From NCBI RefSeq assembly GCF_002934455.1, contig NZ_PTIR01000006.1:186001-250000 (forward strand): DNA of 64,000 bases, read 5' to 3'. Below the pieces are notes generated by a model that made no database searches, was not told where the DNA came from, and was given only the letters and a program-made list of their open reading frames with translations. Source of the DNA: Trinickia symbiotica (GTDB lineage: Bacteria > Pseudomonadota > Gammaproteobacteria > Burkholderiales > Burkholderiaceae). Below, piece by piece: positions 47,357-55,775 of the stretch (the stretch's first letter is position 1; each line of letters starts with the position of its first letter). A program made the translations under genes and the position numbers.

Positions 47357-48211
47357 ATGGACCATTTCGACGGCAAAGTTGCCGTCATCACCGGCGCCGC
47401 GAGCGGTCTCGGTCGCGCATTTGCCGAAAAAGCCGCCGCGCTCGCCATGAAACTCGTGCTGGCCGACGTGGATGAGCAAGCACTCGCCGGCGTCGTCGAT
47501 GCGCTGACGGCGACGGGCGCGCGCGCGATCGGCGTGCCGACCGACGTGTCCGACGGCAGTTCGGTCGAGGCGCTCGCCGAGCGCACGCTTTCGGTCTACG
47601 GCAAAGCTCACTTGCTGTTCAACAACGCGGGGGTAGGAGCGAGCGGCTTGATCTGGGAAATGAACGCGAACGATTGGGCCTGGGTGATGGGCGTCAACGT
47701 GATGGGCGTGGCCCACGGAGTGCGCGTTTTCACGCCGATCATGTTGCGCCAGGACGAGCCCGCGCATATCGTCAACACCGCCTCCGTCGCTGGTTTTCTC
47801 GCGCCGCCGATGATGGGCGTCTACAATGCGTCGAAGCATGCCGTCGTCGGACTGACCGAGACGCTTTACCACGATTTGCGCCAGGTCACGGCACCCATCG
47901 GGTGCTCGCTGCTGTGCCCGGCGTTCGTGCCCACGGGCATCGCCGATGCGGAGCGCGCCCGGCCGGGTCGCTGGCGCAACGAAGGGGCGCAATCGGCCTC
48001 GCAAATTCTCGCGACCCGGGAACTGCGCAAGGCGGTGCGCGCGGGACGGCTAAGCGCGGCGGAAATTGCTGAGGCGGCATTCGATGCCGTCCGCGAGCAA
48101 CGGTTTTACGTGTTTCCGCAACCGGCCGTCCTGTCCAGCATTCGGACGCGCCACGACGACATCGAGCAGTTGCGCGCGCCTAGCGATCCGCGCACCGACG
48201 AAAGATCTTGA
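47357..48211 (+). CDS. SDR family NAD(P)-dependent oxidoreductase
   Basis: A 284-aa classical short-chain dehydrogenase. The cofactor motif is ITGAASGLGRAF, with VLADVDEQAL (Asp after the second strand, favouring NAD), NNAGVGASG, the catalytic Ser in NTASVAGFLAPP and the YxxxK pair in YNASKHAVVG. A good ribosome site (GGGGAAGAG) precedes the ATG. A 60-residue C-terminal extension (RNEGAQSASQILATREL...) resembles proteins annotated as retinol or steroid-type SDRs in Burkholderiales. Substrate unknown. The GNAT gene begins 13 nt after the stop. Confidence 0.92.
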   Translation: MDHFDGKVAVITGAASGLGRAFAEKAAALAMKLVLADVDEQALAGVVDALTATGARAIGVPTDVSDGSSVEALAERTLSVYGKAHLLFNNAGVGASGLIWEMNANDWAWVMGVNVMGVAHGVRVFTPIMLRQDEPAHIVNTASVAGFLAPPMMGVYNASKHAVVGLTETLYHDLRQVTAPIGCSLLCPAFVPTGIADAERARPGRWRNEGAQSASQILATRELRKAVRAGRLSAAEIAEAAFDAVREQRFYVFPQPAVLSSIRTRHDDIEQLRAPSDPRTDERS

Positions 48212-48224
48212 GGCTCGAAATGCA

Positions 48225-48698
48225 ATGAGCGAATTCACGGTGGAGACAGGCGACTGGCCGAGGCTCGGCGCTGACGCGACGCTCGTTCGCGACGCCGTTT
48301 TCTTCCGTGAGCAGCGCATCGCGGCGCTGCACGAGTGGGACGATGCCGACCTCGATGCGCTACACATCGTCGCGTATCGCGCTTCGGATCGCGGGCGCCG
48401 GCCCGTCGGCACGGGTCGGCTCTTGCCCGGCGGAGCGATCGGGCGGCTTGCAGTGCTCGAGGAAGCGCGCCACCGCGGAATCGGCTCAAGCATGCTGCGC
48501 ACGTTGATCGCGCACGCGGCCGACCGGGGCGACGCGGCGGTATGGCTCTATTCGCAATCGCGCGTCGTGCCGTTCTATGAGCGGCACGGCTTTACCAGGA
48601 TCGGCGATCCGTTCCAAGAGGCCGGCGTAGAGCACGTCGAGATGCGGCGCCCTCTGGCCATCCCGCCCGAAGCCCACAGCGCCTCGAATTCTGGCTAG
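48225..48698 (+). CDS. GNAT family N-acetyltransferase (ElaA-like)
   Basis: A 157-aa acetyltransferase. Start MSEFTVETGDWPR. Core blocks are DAVFFREQRIAALHEWDDAD (N-terminal substrate strand), GRLLPGGAIGRLAVLEEARH (beta4), the acetyl-CoA P-loop in RHRGIGSSMLRTLIAHA and YSQSRVVPFYERHGFTRIGD (catalytic-face strand), then PFQEAGVEHVEM. The VFFREQRI...WDDAD pattern and short size resemble YjcF/ElaA-type GNATs. Acceptor unknown. Its last 4 nt overlap the end of the convergent NRDE gene. Confidence 0.88.
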   Translation: MSEFTVETGDWPRLGADATLVRDAVFFREQRIAALHEWDDADLDALHIVAYRASDRGRRPVGTGRLLPGGAIGRLAVLEEARHRGIGSSMLRTLIAHAADRGDAAVWLYSQSRVVPFYERHGFTRIGDPFQEAGVEHVEMRRPLAIPPEAHSASNSG

Positions 48699-49522
48699 CG
48701 CACCGAGTCGGCAACCGCAATATCGAAGCTGAAGCGCCGCTCGACGCCGCCGGGCCGCACGACGTGATGAGAGCCGTCATCGTCGCTGCGTTCGATAATC
48801 TCCACCGCAAGGCGCGCGCCGTGCGCCGATACACGAAGGGCAGTTGTGCCGCGCGTACCGTAGTCGGGCGTTTCGATGAAGGCGGCCGAAAGCGCGCGTT
48901 CGCGCTCGAGTGGAATGCCCGTTGCGGGCAACTCGTCGTCCCTCGCCATCCTCGTATCGCGCATCAACTCGATCAGCTCGGCCAGCTTCGCCTCTCGGTC
49001 GAGGGCGACGAGTTCGGCCAACTCGGCACGTTTGCGCACGAGCTTAGGCCAAGGCGTATCGAGCACCGCATTCGAAATGCCATGTGTCCCGGCCCGCACG
49101 AGAAGGGGGGGAGCCTCGCCGCGGTTGCAGTACCAACCTAACTCGCGCCTGCGGAAGTCGCCGACGATCAGGTTGAAGCCGTTGTAAATGGCGCCTCGCT
49201 CGGCCACTTCTCGCAAGTAGTCGAGCGGCGCGAGGGCCGCACCCGTCAGAAAACCGGCGACGAGCGCGCCGCGTGTCGGCGCTCCGGGCCGAACGTCGCG
49301 CGGCGCCCGGTAGTTCGTCAGCGCCGCGAAACGACCATCGCGCGACAGCCCGAGCCACGTACCGCCGCCTTCGAGATCGCGGCCCGCGAGCAGATGCGGC
49401 GCGTCCCGCCACCAGTCGAGTGGAGCGGTCGTGCGACGAAAAAACTCGTCGCGGTTGGCGGCCAGCGTCAAAAGCGGGCCGCGCTCGGCATCGGGCCGCC
49501 AGTCGAAGACGATAAGACACAT
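48695..49522 (-). CDS. NRDE family protein (TANGO2-like)
   Basis: A 275-aa protein starting MCLIVFDWR, with LTLAANRDEFFRR (the NRDE hallmark), GGTWLGLSRDGRFAALTNYR and YNGFNLIVGDFRRRELGWYC, then GTHGISNAVLDTPWPKL. The Cys at residue 2 acts as an Ntn-hydrolase-like nucleophile in the fold, but no reaction is established; animal TANGO2 is linked to haem and lipid handling. Length is typical (~250-280 aa). It is convergent with the GNAT gene (4-nt overlap) and 15 nt downstream of ygfZ on the same strand, likely co-transcribed. Confidence 0.92.
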   Translation of the reverse strand: MCLIVFDWRPDAERGPLLTLAANRDEFFRRTTAPLDWWRDAPHLLAGRDLEGGGTWLGLSRDGRFAALTNYRAPRDVRPGAPTRGALVAGFLTGAALAPLDYLREVAERGAIYNGFNLIVGDFRRRELGWYCNRGEAPPLLVRAGTHGISNAVLDTPWPKLVRKRAELAELVALDREAKLAELIELMRDTRMARDDELPATGIPLERERALSAAFIETPDYGTRGTTALRVSAHGARLAVEIIERSDDDGSHHVVRPGGVERRFSFDIAVADSVR

Positions 49523-49537
49523 GTGGGCAGGCGCGGC

Positions 49538-50572
49538 TCAGATGTCAGTCGGCAACGCGTACGGCAACGGCTCGAACGCGAGCACCGGGCCATCCGCCGA
49601 GCCGAGGTGGATAGAGCCTTCGTCGAGCGCGGCCAGCTTGATTTCGACGAGCGCGTCGAAGCCGCCTTGCGGGGCTGCGGCAGCGTTGACGATCATGCCG
49701 CAAGGCTGAGCCGGATCGGCCGAGTGAAACACCTCACGGCCCGGGACGACGCCCGCCGTATCGCCGATATGCGCGAGGGCGGCACGCCGCTTGATCGTGC
49801 CGCGATAGTGGCTGCGCGCGACGACTTCCTGCCCCGGATAACATCCCTTGCGAAAATTCACCGCGCCGATCACGTCGTAGTTGACCATCTGCGGCACGAA
49901 CTGCTCGGCCACGGCTTGCGTGATGCGCGCCTCGCCGGCGCGGATGTCGAGCCAATCCCATACAGCAGGACTCGCGCGCGTGAGCCTTTCCTCGAGCGCG
50001 GGCAGGCGCGCCTCGACCTCGTCCTTTGGACCGACCCACAGGTAGCGCGGGCGCGCGATTGCATCGGGCACGCGGATCAGGGCGCCGGCCGCTCCGCCGA
50101 CTTGCACGTGCACGCCGTCGGGCAGCGCGTCGAAAACGGCCGAGAGCGCCCCGCGCACGTCACCCGCGAAGCCGACGACGGCTACGTTGCCGGTTACGTC
50201 GACGAGTTTTGCCTTCGCGCGCAGAACGAACATCGACAGACGCTTTTGCACGCTTGCGCACACGTCTTTCGCCAGCATCAGCCGAATCGCCTCGCCCGCG
50301 CGCCAGGCGAGCATCGTCGCGAGCAGCCGGCCCTTGGCTGAGCAGTAACCGGCAAGCCGGGCGCTCGCCGCGTCGAGATGCTGGACGTCGTTCGTGAGCT
50401 GGCCATGGAGGAATGTCGCGGCGTCGTCGCCCGCCGCCTCGATTACGCCGAATTGATCGAGCCGCATGAAGGCGCCGCGCGCGAGAACCGATTCGAATTC
50501 GGCCGATTGGGGCCGCGGCGCGGCGGGAAGCGCGGCAGGGTTCGGATGTGCGGGTACGGTGGGGACGTTCAT
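49538..50572 (-). CDS. ygfZ: tRNA-modifying / Fe-S repair protein YgfZ (folate-binding)
   Basis: A 344-aa cytoplasmic GcvT-like protein. The diagnostic motif NFRKGCYPGQEVVARSHYRG (with the conserved Cys) is present. FLHGQLTNDVQHLDAASARL and GYCSAKGRLLATMLAWR come from the folate-binding core. YgfZ supports maintenance of certain Fe-S enzymes such as MiaB. A Pro/Ala-rich N-terminal tail (MNVPTVPAHPNPAALPAAPR) precedes the domain. It is divergent from mltG with 78 nt between starts, a widely conserved neighbourhood in betaproteobacteria (ygfZ | mltG-tmk-holB). Confidence 0.95.
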   Translation of the reverse strand: MNVPTVPAHPNPAALPAAPRPQSAEFESVLARGAFMRLDQFGVIEAAGDDAATFLHGQLTNDVQHLDAASARLAGYCSAKGRLLATMLAWRAGEAIRLMLAKDVCASVQKRLSMFVLRAKAKLVDVTGNVAVVGFAGDVRGALSAVFDALPDGVHVQVGGAAGALIRVPDAIARPRYLWVGPKDEVEARLPALEERLTRASPAVWDWLDIRAGEARITQAVAEQFVPQMVNYDVIGAVNFRKGCYPGQEVVARSHYRGTIKRRAALAHIGDTAGVVPGREVFHSADPAQPCGMIVNAAAAPQGGFDALVEIKLAALDEGSIHLGSADGPVLAFEPLPYALPTDI

Positions 50573-50593
50573 GGAAAAGGACTTCAGTCAATC

Positions 50594-50624
50594 CTGACTT
50601 TGGCGGATGCGATCAAGTTATTAT
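50594..50624 (+). promoter_or_regulatory. Candidate promoter for mltG-tmk-holB
   Basis: CTGACT (50594-50599) and TATTAT (50619-50624) resemble -35 and -10 boxes with a 19-nt spacer, 27 nt before the mltG ATG. The spacer is long, so this is a tentative call. Confidence 0.35.
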
Positions 50625-50650
50625 ATGAGGTCTATCCGAGCCATGTTCCG

Positions 50651-51664
50651 ATGTCCCTTCTGAAGAAATGCCTCGCTCTCGGGGCAGTCGCAGTCGTTGC
50701 GCTTGCCGCGCTCGTTGGAGGCGGCTACTACTGGGCGATGAAGCCGGTCGCGCTCTCGGCCCCCGTCGTCGACGTGACGATCAAGCCGCACAGCAGCGTG
50801 CGCAGCGTCGCAAAGCAATTGATCCGCGGCGGCGTGCCGTTCGCGCCCGAGCCTTTCATATTGATGACGCGCGCGCTCGGCCTGCAAAGCCGGCTGAAGT
50901 CGGGCAACTATGAGTTCAAGAGCGGCGTCACGCCCTACGAGGTCCTGCAAAAGCTGGCGCTCGGCGATACGAACGAAGACGTCGTCACGATCATCGAAGG
51001 CTGGACGTTCAAGCGCATGCGGGCCGAGCTCGACGCCGATCCGTCGCTCAAGCACGATACGGCCGGTATGAGCGACGCGCAGCTCCTGGCCGCGATCGGC
51101 GCCTCCGAGACGGCCGTCACGAACGCGGAGGGACTGTTCTTCCCCGACACCTATCTTTTCGATAAGGGCGCGAGCGACCTCGACGTCTATCGCCGCGCCT
51201 ATCGCCTGATGCAGCAGCAGCTTTTGCGGGCCTGGGCCGAGCGCGAGCCCGGCTTGCCCTATCAGTCGCCTTATGAGGCACTGACGATGGCCTCGCTCGT
51301 CGAGAAAGAGACCGGCAAGTCGTCCGATCGTCCGCTCGTCGCCGCCGTCTTCGCGAATCGGCTGCGGCTCGGCATGCCGTTGCAGACGGACCCTGCCGTC
51401 ATCTACGGCTTGGGCGACGAATACGCGGGCCACCTGCGCAAGCACGATCTGCAGAGCGACACGCCCTACAACACCTACACGCGCCGCGGCTTGCCGCCGA
51501 CGCCGATCGCGCTGCCCGGCGCGGCGGCGCTTGAAGCGGCGATGCGCCCCGCGCAGACGAGCGCGCTTTACTTCGTTTCCCGAGGCGACGGGAGCAGTGT
51601 ATTTTCCGATACGCTCGGCGACCACAACAAGGCCGTCGACAAGTACATTCGAGGTCAACAATAA
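50651..51664 (+). CDS. mltG: Endolytic murein transglycosylase
   Basis: A 337-aa inner-membrane-anchored enzyme that cuts nascent glycan strands and sets peptidoglycan chain length. A single N-terminal membrane helix (ALGAVAVVALAALVGGGYYW) is followed by the LysM-like region (VTIKPHSSVRSVAKQLIRGG). The YceG catalytic domain has TIIEGWTFKRMR, AEGLFFPDTYLFDKGAS, the catalytic Glu in MASLVEKETGKSSDRPLVA, FANRLRLGMPLQTDPAVIYG and YNTYTRRGLPPTPIALPG. The start MSLLKKCLALG at 50651 directly precedes the helix. tmk begins immediately after the stop codon (TAA then ATG), so the two are co-translated. Confidence 0.96.
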   Translation: MSLLKKCLALGAVAVVALAALVGGGYYWAMKPVALSAPVVDVTIKPHSSVRSVAKQLIRGGVPFAPEPFILMTRALGLQSRLKSGNYEFKSGVTPYEVLQKLALGDTNEDVVTIIEGWTFKRMRAELDADPSLKHDTAGMSDAQLLAAIGASETAVTNAEGLFFPDTYLFDKGASDLDVYRRAYRLMQQQLLRAWAEREPGLPYQSPYEALTMASLVEKETGKSSDRPLVAAVFANRLRLGMPLQTDPAVIYGLGDEYAGHLRKHDLQSDTPYNTYTRRGLPPTPIALPGAAALEAAMRPAQTSALYFVSRGDGSSVFSDTLGDHNKAVDKYIRGQQ

Positions 51665-52285
51665 ATGGCGCGAGGCAAATTCATTACATTCGAAGGGATC
51701 GACGGCGCGGGAAAGACCACCCATCTCGCCTGGTTTCGCGACCGGCTCGAGGAAAAGCTCGACGCGAGCGGGCGGGCCGTCATCGTCACGCGCGAGCCTG
51801 GCGGCACGCCGCTCGGCGAGTCCTTGCGCGAGCTCCTGTTGCATCGCCGGATGGATCTCGAGACCGAAGCGCTCCTCATGTTCGCCTCGCGGCGCGAGCA
51901 CCTCGCGCAAGTGATCGAGCCGGCGCTGACGCGCGGCGACTGGGTATTGAGCGACCGCTTCAGCGACGCTACTTTCGCCTACCAGGGCGGCGGGCGCGGC
52001 TTGCCGCGCGACAAGCTCGAGACACTCGAGCGCTGGGTGCAGGGCGGGTTTCAGCCCGACCTGACGGTGCTCTTCGATGTGCCGCCGCAGACGGCCAGCA
52101 AGCGGCGCAGTGCCGTACGCTCGCCGGACAAGTTCGAGAGCGAGACGGAGGCGTTTTTCGAGCGCACGCGCGCCGAATACCTGCGGCGCGCGGACGAGGC
52201 GCCGTACCGGTTCGCGATCATCGATGCGACGCAGAGCATCGAGCGCATCCGCAAGACACTCGACGAGCTGATCTCCACGATGTGA
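51665..52285 (+). CDS. tmk: Thymidylate kinase
   Basis: A 206-aa cytoplasmic kinase converting dTMP to dTDP for DNA synthesis. The P-loop is [12 protein letters not shown], the DR(Y/E) region is [19 protein letters not shown], the dTMP-binding block is [19 protein letters not shown], and the LID carries [20 protein letters not shown]. Length is typical (~205-210 aa). Its ATG abuts the mltG stop codon and holB follows after 52 nt; the operon order mltG-tmk-holB-tatD is conserved in many proteobacteria. Confidence 0.97.
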   Translation: MARGKFITFEGIDGAGKTTHLAWFRDRLEEKLDASGRAVIVTREPGGTPLGESLRELLLHRRMDLETEALLMFASRREHLAQVIEPALTRGDWVLSDRFSDATFAYQGGGRGLPRDKLETLERWVQGGFQPDLTVLFDVPPQTASKRRSAVRSPDKFESETEAFFERTRAEYLRRADEAPYRFAIIDATQSIERIRKTLDELISTM

Positions 52286-52337
52286 GCATGCCGCTTTCGC
52301 ACCCCGAAGCAACGAGGCCCAACGGGAAGACCCGATC

Positions 52338-53369
52338 ATGATTTACCCCTGGCAGCTCGACGACTGGAACCGCCTGCAAAGGCTGCGCGCGCAATGGCCG
52401 CACGCGTTGCTGCTGCACGGGCAGGCAGGGATCGGCAAACTGCATTTCACGCAACACCTCGCGCAGGGTCTCCTCTGCGAGGCGCCGCGCGAAAACGGCG
52501 AGCCATGTCGCGCTTGTCTCGCCTGCAACTGGTTCGTCCAAGGCAACCATCCCGACTACCGCGCGCTTGCGCCGGAGGCGCTCGCGGCCGAGGTTGGCGC
52601 AGGCGGAGCCGCACCGTCCGACGAGAAAAGCGACGCCGACGAAGGCAAGAAGACGCGCACGCCGAGCAAGGAGATCAAGATCGAGCAAGTGCGCGCGCTG
52701 CTCGATTTTTGCGGCGTCGGCTCGCACCGGGGGGGCGCGCGCGTCGTGCTCGTCTATCCGGCCGAGGCACTGAACGCGGCGGCCGCCAACGCACTTTTGA
52801 AAACACTTGAAGAACCGCCGCCCGGCGTCGTGTTCTTGCTCGTATCAGCGCGTATCGACCGCCTGTTGCCGACGATCGTCAGCCGCTGCCGTCAATGGCC
52901 GATGCCCACACCCTCGGCCGACCTGGCAGCTGAATGGCTCGCGAGCCAAGGCGTCGAAGAGGCCGCCGCATTGCTCGCCGAAGCGGGCGGTGCGCCGCTC
53001 GCGGCGCTCGCACTCGCGGCCGACGAGAACCGTGCGCTGCGCGATTTCGCGCTAAAGCAGCTCGCGGCGGGCGCCGAATGCGACGCGTTTGCCTGCGGCG
53101 AGGCACTGCAGAAATTACCGGTACCCGTCGTGCTCGGCTGGCTGCAGCGTTGGCTCTACGATCTGCTCGCCGAGCGGACGGCTCGCCGTCCGCGCTACTT
53201 CCCGGCTGCCGAGCGCGAACTCGCGCGCTGCGCCGCGCGCGTCGACGCCAACGCATTCGCGCGCTACCTGCGGACGGTCACGCGCGAGCGGGCGGTCGAA
53301 AATCATCCGCTCAACGCGCGCCTCGTCTTCGAGGCGCTCTTCATCGGCTACCGGGAGCTGTTCGTCTGA
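52338..53369 (+). CDS. holB: DNA polymerase III subunit delta'
   Basis: A 343-aa clamp-loader subunit. The P-loop-like GQAGIGKLHF lacks the Ser/Thr after Lys, as expected for non-hydrolysing delta'. The zinc module cysteines are in GLLCEAP and PCRACLACNWF. Core motifs are VVLVYPAEALNAAAANALLK, TLEEPPPGVVFLLVSARI and LLPTIVSRCRQWPM (sensor 1 and SRC motif). A charged, disordered insertion (SDEKSDADEGKKTRTPSKE) lies before the segment KIEQVRALLDFC. Start MIYPWQLDDWNRL is the family N terminus. tatD starts 41 nt later. Confidence 0.95.
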   Translation: MIYPWQLDDWNRLQRLRAQWPHALLLHGQAGIGKLHFTQHLAQGLLCEAPRENGEPCRACLACNWFVQGNHPDYRALAPEALAAEVGAGGAAPSDEKSDADEGKKTRTPSKEIKIEQVRALLDFCGVGSHRGGARVVLVYPAEALNAAAANALLKTLEEPPPGVVFLLVSARIDRLLPTIVSRCRQWPMPTPSADLAAEWLASQGVEEAAALLAEAGGAPLAALALAADENRALRDFALKQLAAGAECDAFACGEALQKLPVPVVLGWLQRWLYDLLAERTARRPRYFPAAERELARCAARVDANAFARYLRTVTRERAVENHPLNARLVFEALFIGYRELFV

Positions 53370-53410
53370 CGCGGCCTTTGCACTCCTTGACCAACACGAG
53401 CCCTATCACG

Positions 53411-54202
53411 ATGTTTGTCGATTCCCACTGCCACATCAATTTCGAGGGCCTCGGCGACCGCCTGCCGCAGGTGCTCGAGAACATGAAGGCGCATCAAGTG
53501 ACGCATGCGCTTTGCGTAAGCGTCGATCTGGAGACGCTGCCCTCGGTGCTCGCGATCGCGGCCGAATACGAAAACGTCTTCGCTTCCGTCGGCGTGCACC
53601 CCGACCATGAAGACGCGCGCGAGCCGACCGTGGCCGAGCTCGTCGAGCTGGCCGAACATCCGAAAGTCGTCGCCATCGGCGAGACGGGCCTCGACTATTA
53701 CCGTCTGGAAGGGCGTTCGATCGCCGACATGGAATGGCAGCGCGAGCGTTTTCGCACGCATATTCGCGCGGCGCGCACGACGAAAAAGCCGCTCATCGTC
53801 CATACGCGCGCATCGGCCGACGATACCTTGCGCATCATGGCCGAAGAGCATGCGCACGAGCCCGGCGGCGTCATGCATTGCTTCACCGAGCCATGGCCCG
53901 TCGCCGAGCGCGCGCTTGCGCAGAACTTCCATATTTCGCTCTCGGGCATCGTCACGTTCAAAAACGCGCTCGACGTGCAGGACGTCGCGCGCCGTGTTCC
54001 GCTCGAGCGGCTGCTCATCGAAACCGATTCGCCGTATCTCGCTCCGGTGCCTCACCGGGGCAAGTCCAATGAACCTGCGTACGTCAGCCATGTCGGACGC
54101 TTCATCGCGCAGCTTCGCGCGATCCCCGAGGCGGAACTCGGTGCGGCGACGACGGGCAATTTCTTCCGGCTCTTCGCCGCGGCGGCGCCCCGCGCGGCCT
54201 GA
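53411..54202 (+). CDS. TatD family metal-dependent hydrolase (YcfH-type DNase)
   Basis: A 263-aa TIM-barrel hydrolase. Metal ligands are the HxH in FVDSHCHINFEG, Glu in VAIGETGLDYY, His in LIVHTRASADDTLR, His in GGVMHCFTEPW and Asp in LIETDSPYLAPVPHRGKSNE. Length and motifs match YcfH/TatD proteins, which act as 3'-5' exonucleases on damaged DNA or as D-aminoacyl hydrolases. The start MFVDSHCH at 53411 is the universal N terminus of the family. It follows holB in the conserved order. After the stop a short CTCGACA triple repeat (54204-54224 region) leads to the ankyrin gene. Confidence 0.95.
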   Translation: MFVDSHCHINFEGLGDRLPQVLENMKAHQVTHALCVSVDLETLPSVLAIAAEYENVFASVGVHPDHEDAREPTVAELVELAEHPKVVAIGETGLDYYRLEGRSIADMEWQRERFRTHIRAARTTKKPLIVHTRASADDTLRIMAEEHAHEPGGVMHCFTEPWPVAERALAQNFHISLSGIVTFKNALDVQDVARRVPLERLLIETDSPYLAPVPHRGKSNEPAYVSHVGRFIAQLRAIPEAELGAATTGNFFRLFAAAAPRAA

Positions 54203-54253
54203 TCCTCGACACTCGACACTCGACGCCTGTCGTCAGGCAATTGAAAGGAAAAG

Positions 54254-55045
54254 ATGGTGCAGATAAACACGCTCACGATGGTTTCGGCTATATCGCGCTT
54301 CGGTGTACCCGCCCCGCTGCGGCAGAATCGGCCGTTGGGGAGGGCATTGAGCCTGCGCCGCCTGTTGATGGCTTGCGCTGCCCCGATTCTGGCTCTGACG
54401 ATGGCGGGCCAGGCTCATGCGACGGATAAGGACGCGATCATCAAGGCGGTCAAGTTCGACGATGTCTCGGCCGTGACGAAGCTGCTCAAGCGCGGCATGG
54501 ATCCCAATACGACCGACGACGAAGGCATGCCGCTCCTCGTGCTCGCGGCGCGCGAGAAATCGGACAACGTCGCCAAGCTGCTCATCGACAACCCGAACAC
54601 CGATATCGAGAAGCTTGACGCCCACGACGAGAACGCGATGATGCTGGCCGCGCTGAACGGCGACGCCGATCTCGTAAAGCTGCTCATCGCCAAGGGCGCG
54701 GAAGTCAACAAGAAAGGCTGGGCGCCGCTGCACTATGCCGCCGCGAACGGTCACGACGACATCGCGAAGCTGCTGATCGACAATTCCGCCTATATCGACG
54801 CCGCGTCGCCGAACGGCACGACGCCGCTGATGATGGCGGCGCGCGGCAATCACGTGACGACGATGAAGGTACTGCTCGACGGCGGGGCCGATGCCAAGCT
54901 GAAGAACCAGATCGGCATGACGGCGCTCGATTTTGCCAAGCGCTATCAAGCCAAGGATGCCACCGCGGCGATTCAGGACATGTTCGCGCGAGAGCAGGCG
55001 GCATCGAGTGGGGTGCCTGCCGCGGGGCAAAACAGTGCAAAATGA
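54254..55045 (+). CDS. Secreted ankyrin-repeat protein
   Basis: A 263-aa exported protein. A long basic leader is followed by a hydrophobic signal region (LLMACAAPILALTMAGQAHA) and then ATDKDAIIKAVKFDDVSAVT. Five or so ankyrin repeats are visible: DPNTTDDEGMPLLVLAAREK, DNVAKLLIDN, GDADLVKLLIAKGAEVNKKG, WAPLHYAAANGHDDIAKLLI and GTTPLMMAARGNHVTTMKVL. It is periplasmic by prediction. Ankyrin proteins of this kind protect against oxidative stress or bind partners in other bacteria; the partner here is unknown. The gene has a good ribosome site (AAAGGAAAAG) and precedes a Rap1a/Tai-like immunity gene by 121 nt. Confidence 0.87.
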   Translation: MVQINTLTMVSAISRFGVPAPLRQNRPLGRALSLRRLLMACAAPILALTMAGQAHATDKDAIIKAVKFDDVSAVTKLLKRGMDPNTTDDEGMPLLVLAAREKSDNVAKLLIDNPNTDIEKLDAHDENAMMLAALNGDADLVKLLIAKGAEVNKKGWAPLHYAAANGHDDIAKLLIDNSAYIDAASPNGTTPLMMAARGNHVTTMKVLLDGGADAKLKNQIGMTALDFAKRYQAKDATAAIQDMFAREQAASSGVPAAGQNSAK

Positions 55046-55166
55046 GCGTCCTGGCGCGGCGACTGCCGTGCCGTCACGGTGTCCCCGGCGGGCACGCGGC
55101 GCGGGGCTCGGGCCTTCCGCCGGGCTGAGGTGGCCGCACGTTCATCGCTCGGAGAAAAGGAAAACC

Positions 55167-55523
55167 ATGTTGCGGGCTTTGATATGCCTCAGTGCGCTTG
55201 CCGCGCCGATTTCGGCCCTCGCGTTCACAGGAGCGCAACTCACTAAGCTATGCGCTCAGACGGACGTCGCTTCGCGCAATGCCTGCAAAGGCTATGTCCA
55301 GGGCGCGGCCGACGGTGTCTACAACACGATCGACGCGATCGGCGGCACCACGGGCCCCCGGGTCGGTCAGTACTTCTGCCTGCCGCCGAAGACAACGCCC
55401 CAATCGCTCGTCGACGCGATCCGCAAGTACGTGGCGGAGGACCCGCGGGCCGGCGATTACAACGCGAGCACGGTCGTCTCACTCGGTCTCGGCAAAGCCT
55501 ATCCCTGCAAGGGACGCGACTGA
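55167..55523 (+). CDS. Rap1a/Tai family immunity-like protein (orphan)
   Basis: A 118-aa secreted protein. A signal peptide (ALICLSALAAPISALA) precedes FTGAQLTKLCAQTDVASRNA, CKGYVQGAADGVYNTIDAIG, YFCLPPKTTPQSLVDAIRKY and STVVSLGLGKAYPCKGRD. The four mature cysteines and the pattern LxxLC...CxGYVxG...FCLP...AYPC match the Rap1a/Tai4 fold that neutralises type VI amidase effectors (Tae4/Ssp1). No type VI gene or amidase is in this window, so it is either an orphan immunity gene or a family member with another role. It has a strong ribosome site (GGAGAAAAGG). Confidence 0.8.
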   Translation: MLRALICLSALAAPISALAFTGAQLTKLCAQTDVASRNACKGYVQGAADGVYNTIDAIGGTTGPRVGQYFCLPPKTTPQSLVDAIRKYVAEDPRAGDYNASTVVSLGLGKAYPCKGRD

Positions 55524-55775
55524 CGCGGGACGCACCCTCAAATTCGAATGCTGCCGATTGTTTCTCGACTGTAACAGCCGGGAATAAGTGAAAAGGTGCA
55601 TTTGCTTGCGGGAGCCGTACGGAATAATGGAGGTCAGCGCGCCGCGGACGGCGGCCGGGGCTAACGAACCCCGTAGCCCGCTCGCCTCTCGCGACGGTTG
55701 CGCCATCCCATGTTTGGCGCCATCAAATGTTTGCCATATCGGCGAACCAACCCTCGTTCGCATGGAGTGCAGGCA

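Noticed and set aside
54204-54224. CTCGACA-type short tandem repeat after tatD
   Set aside because: Only three short copies with no symmetry; probably slippage in a gap rather than an operator or CRISPR-like array.
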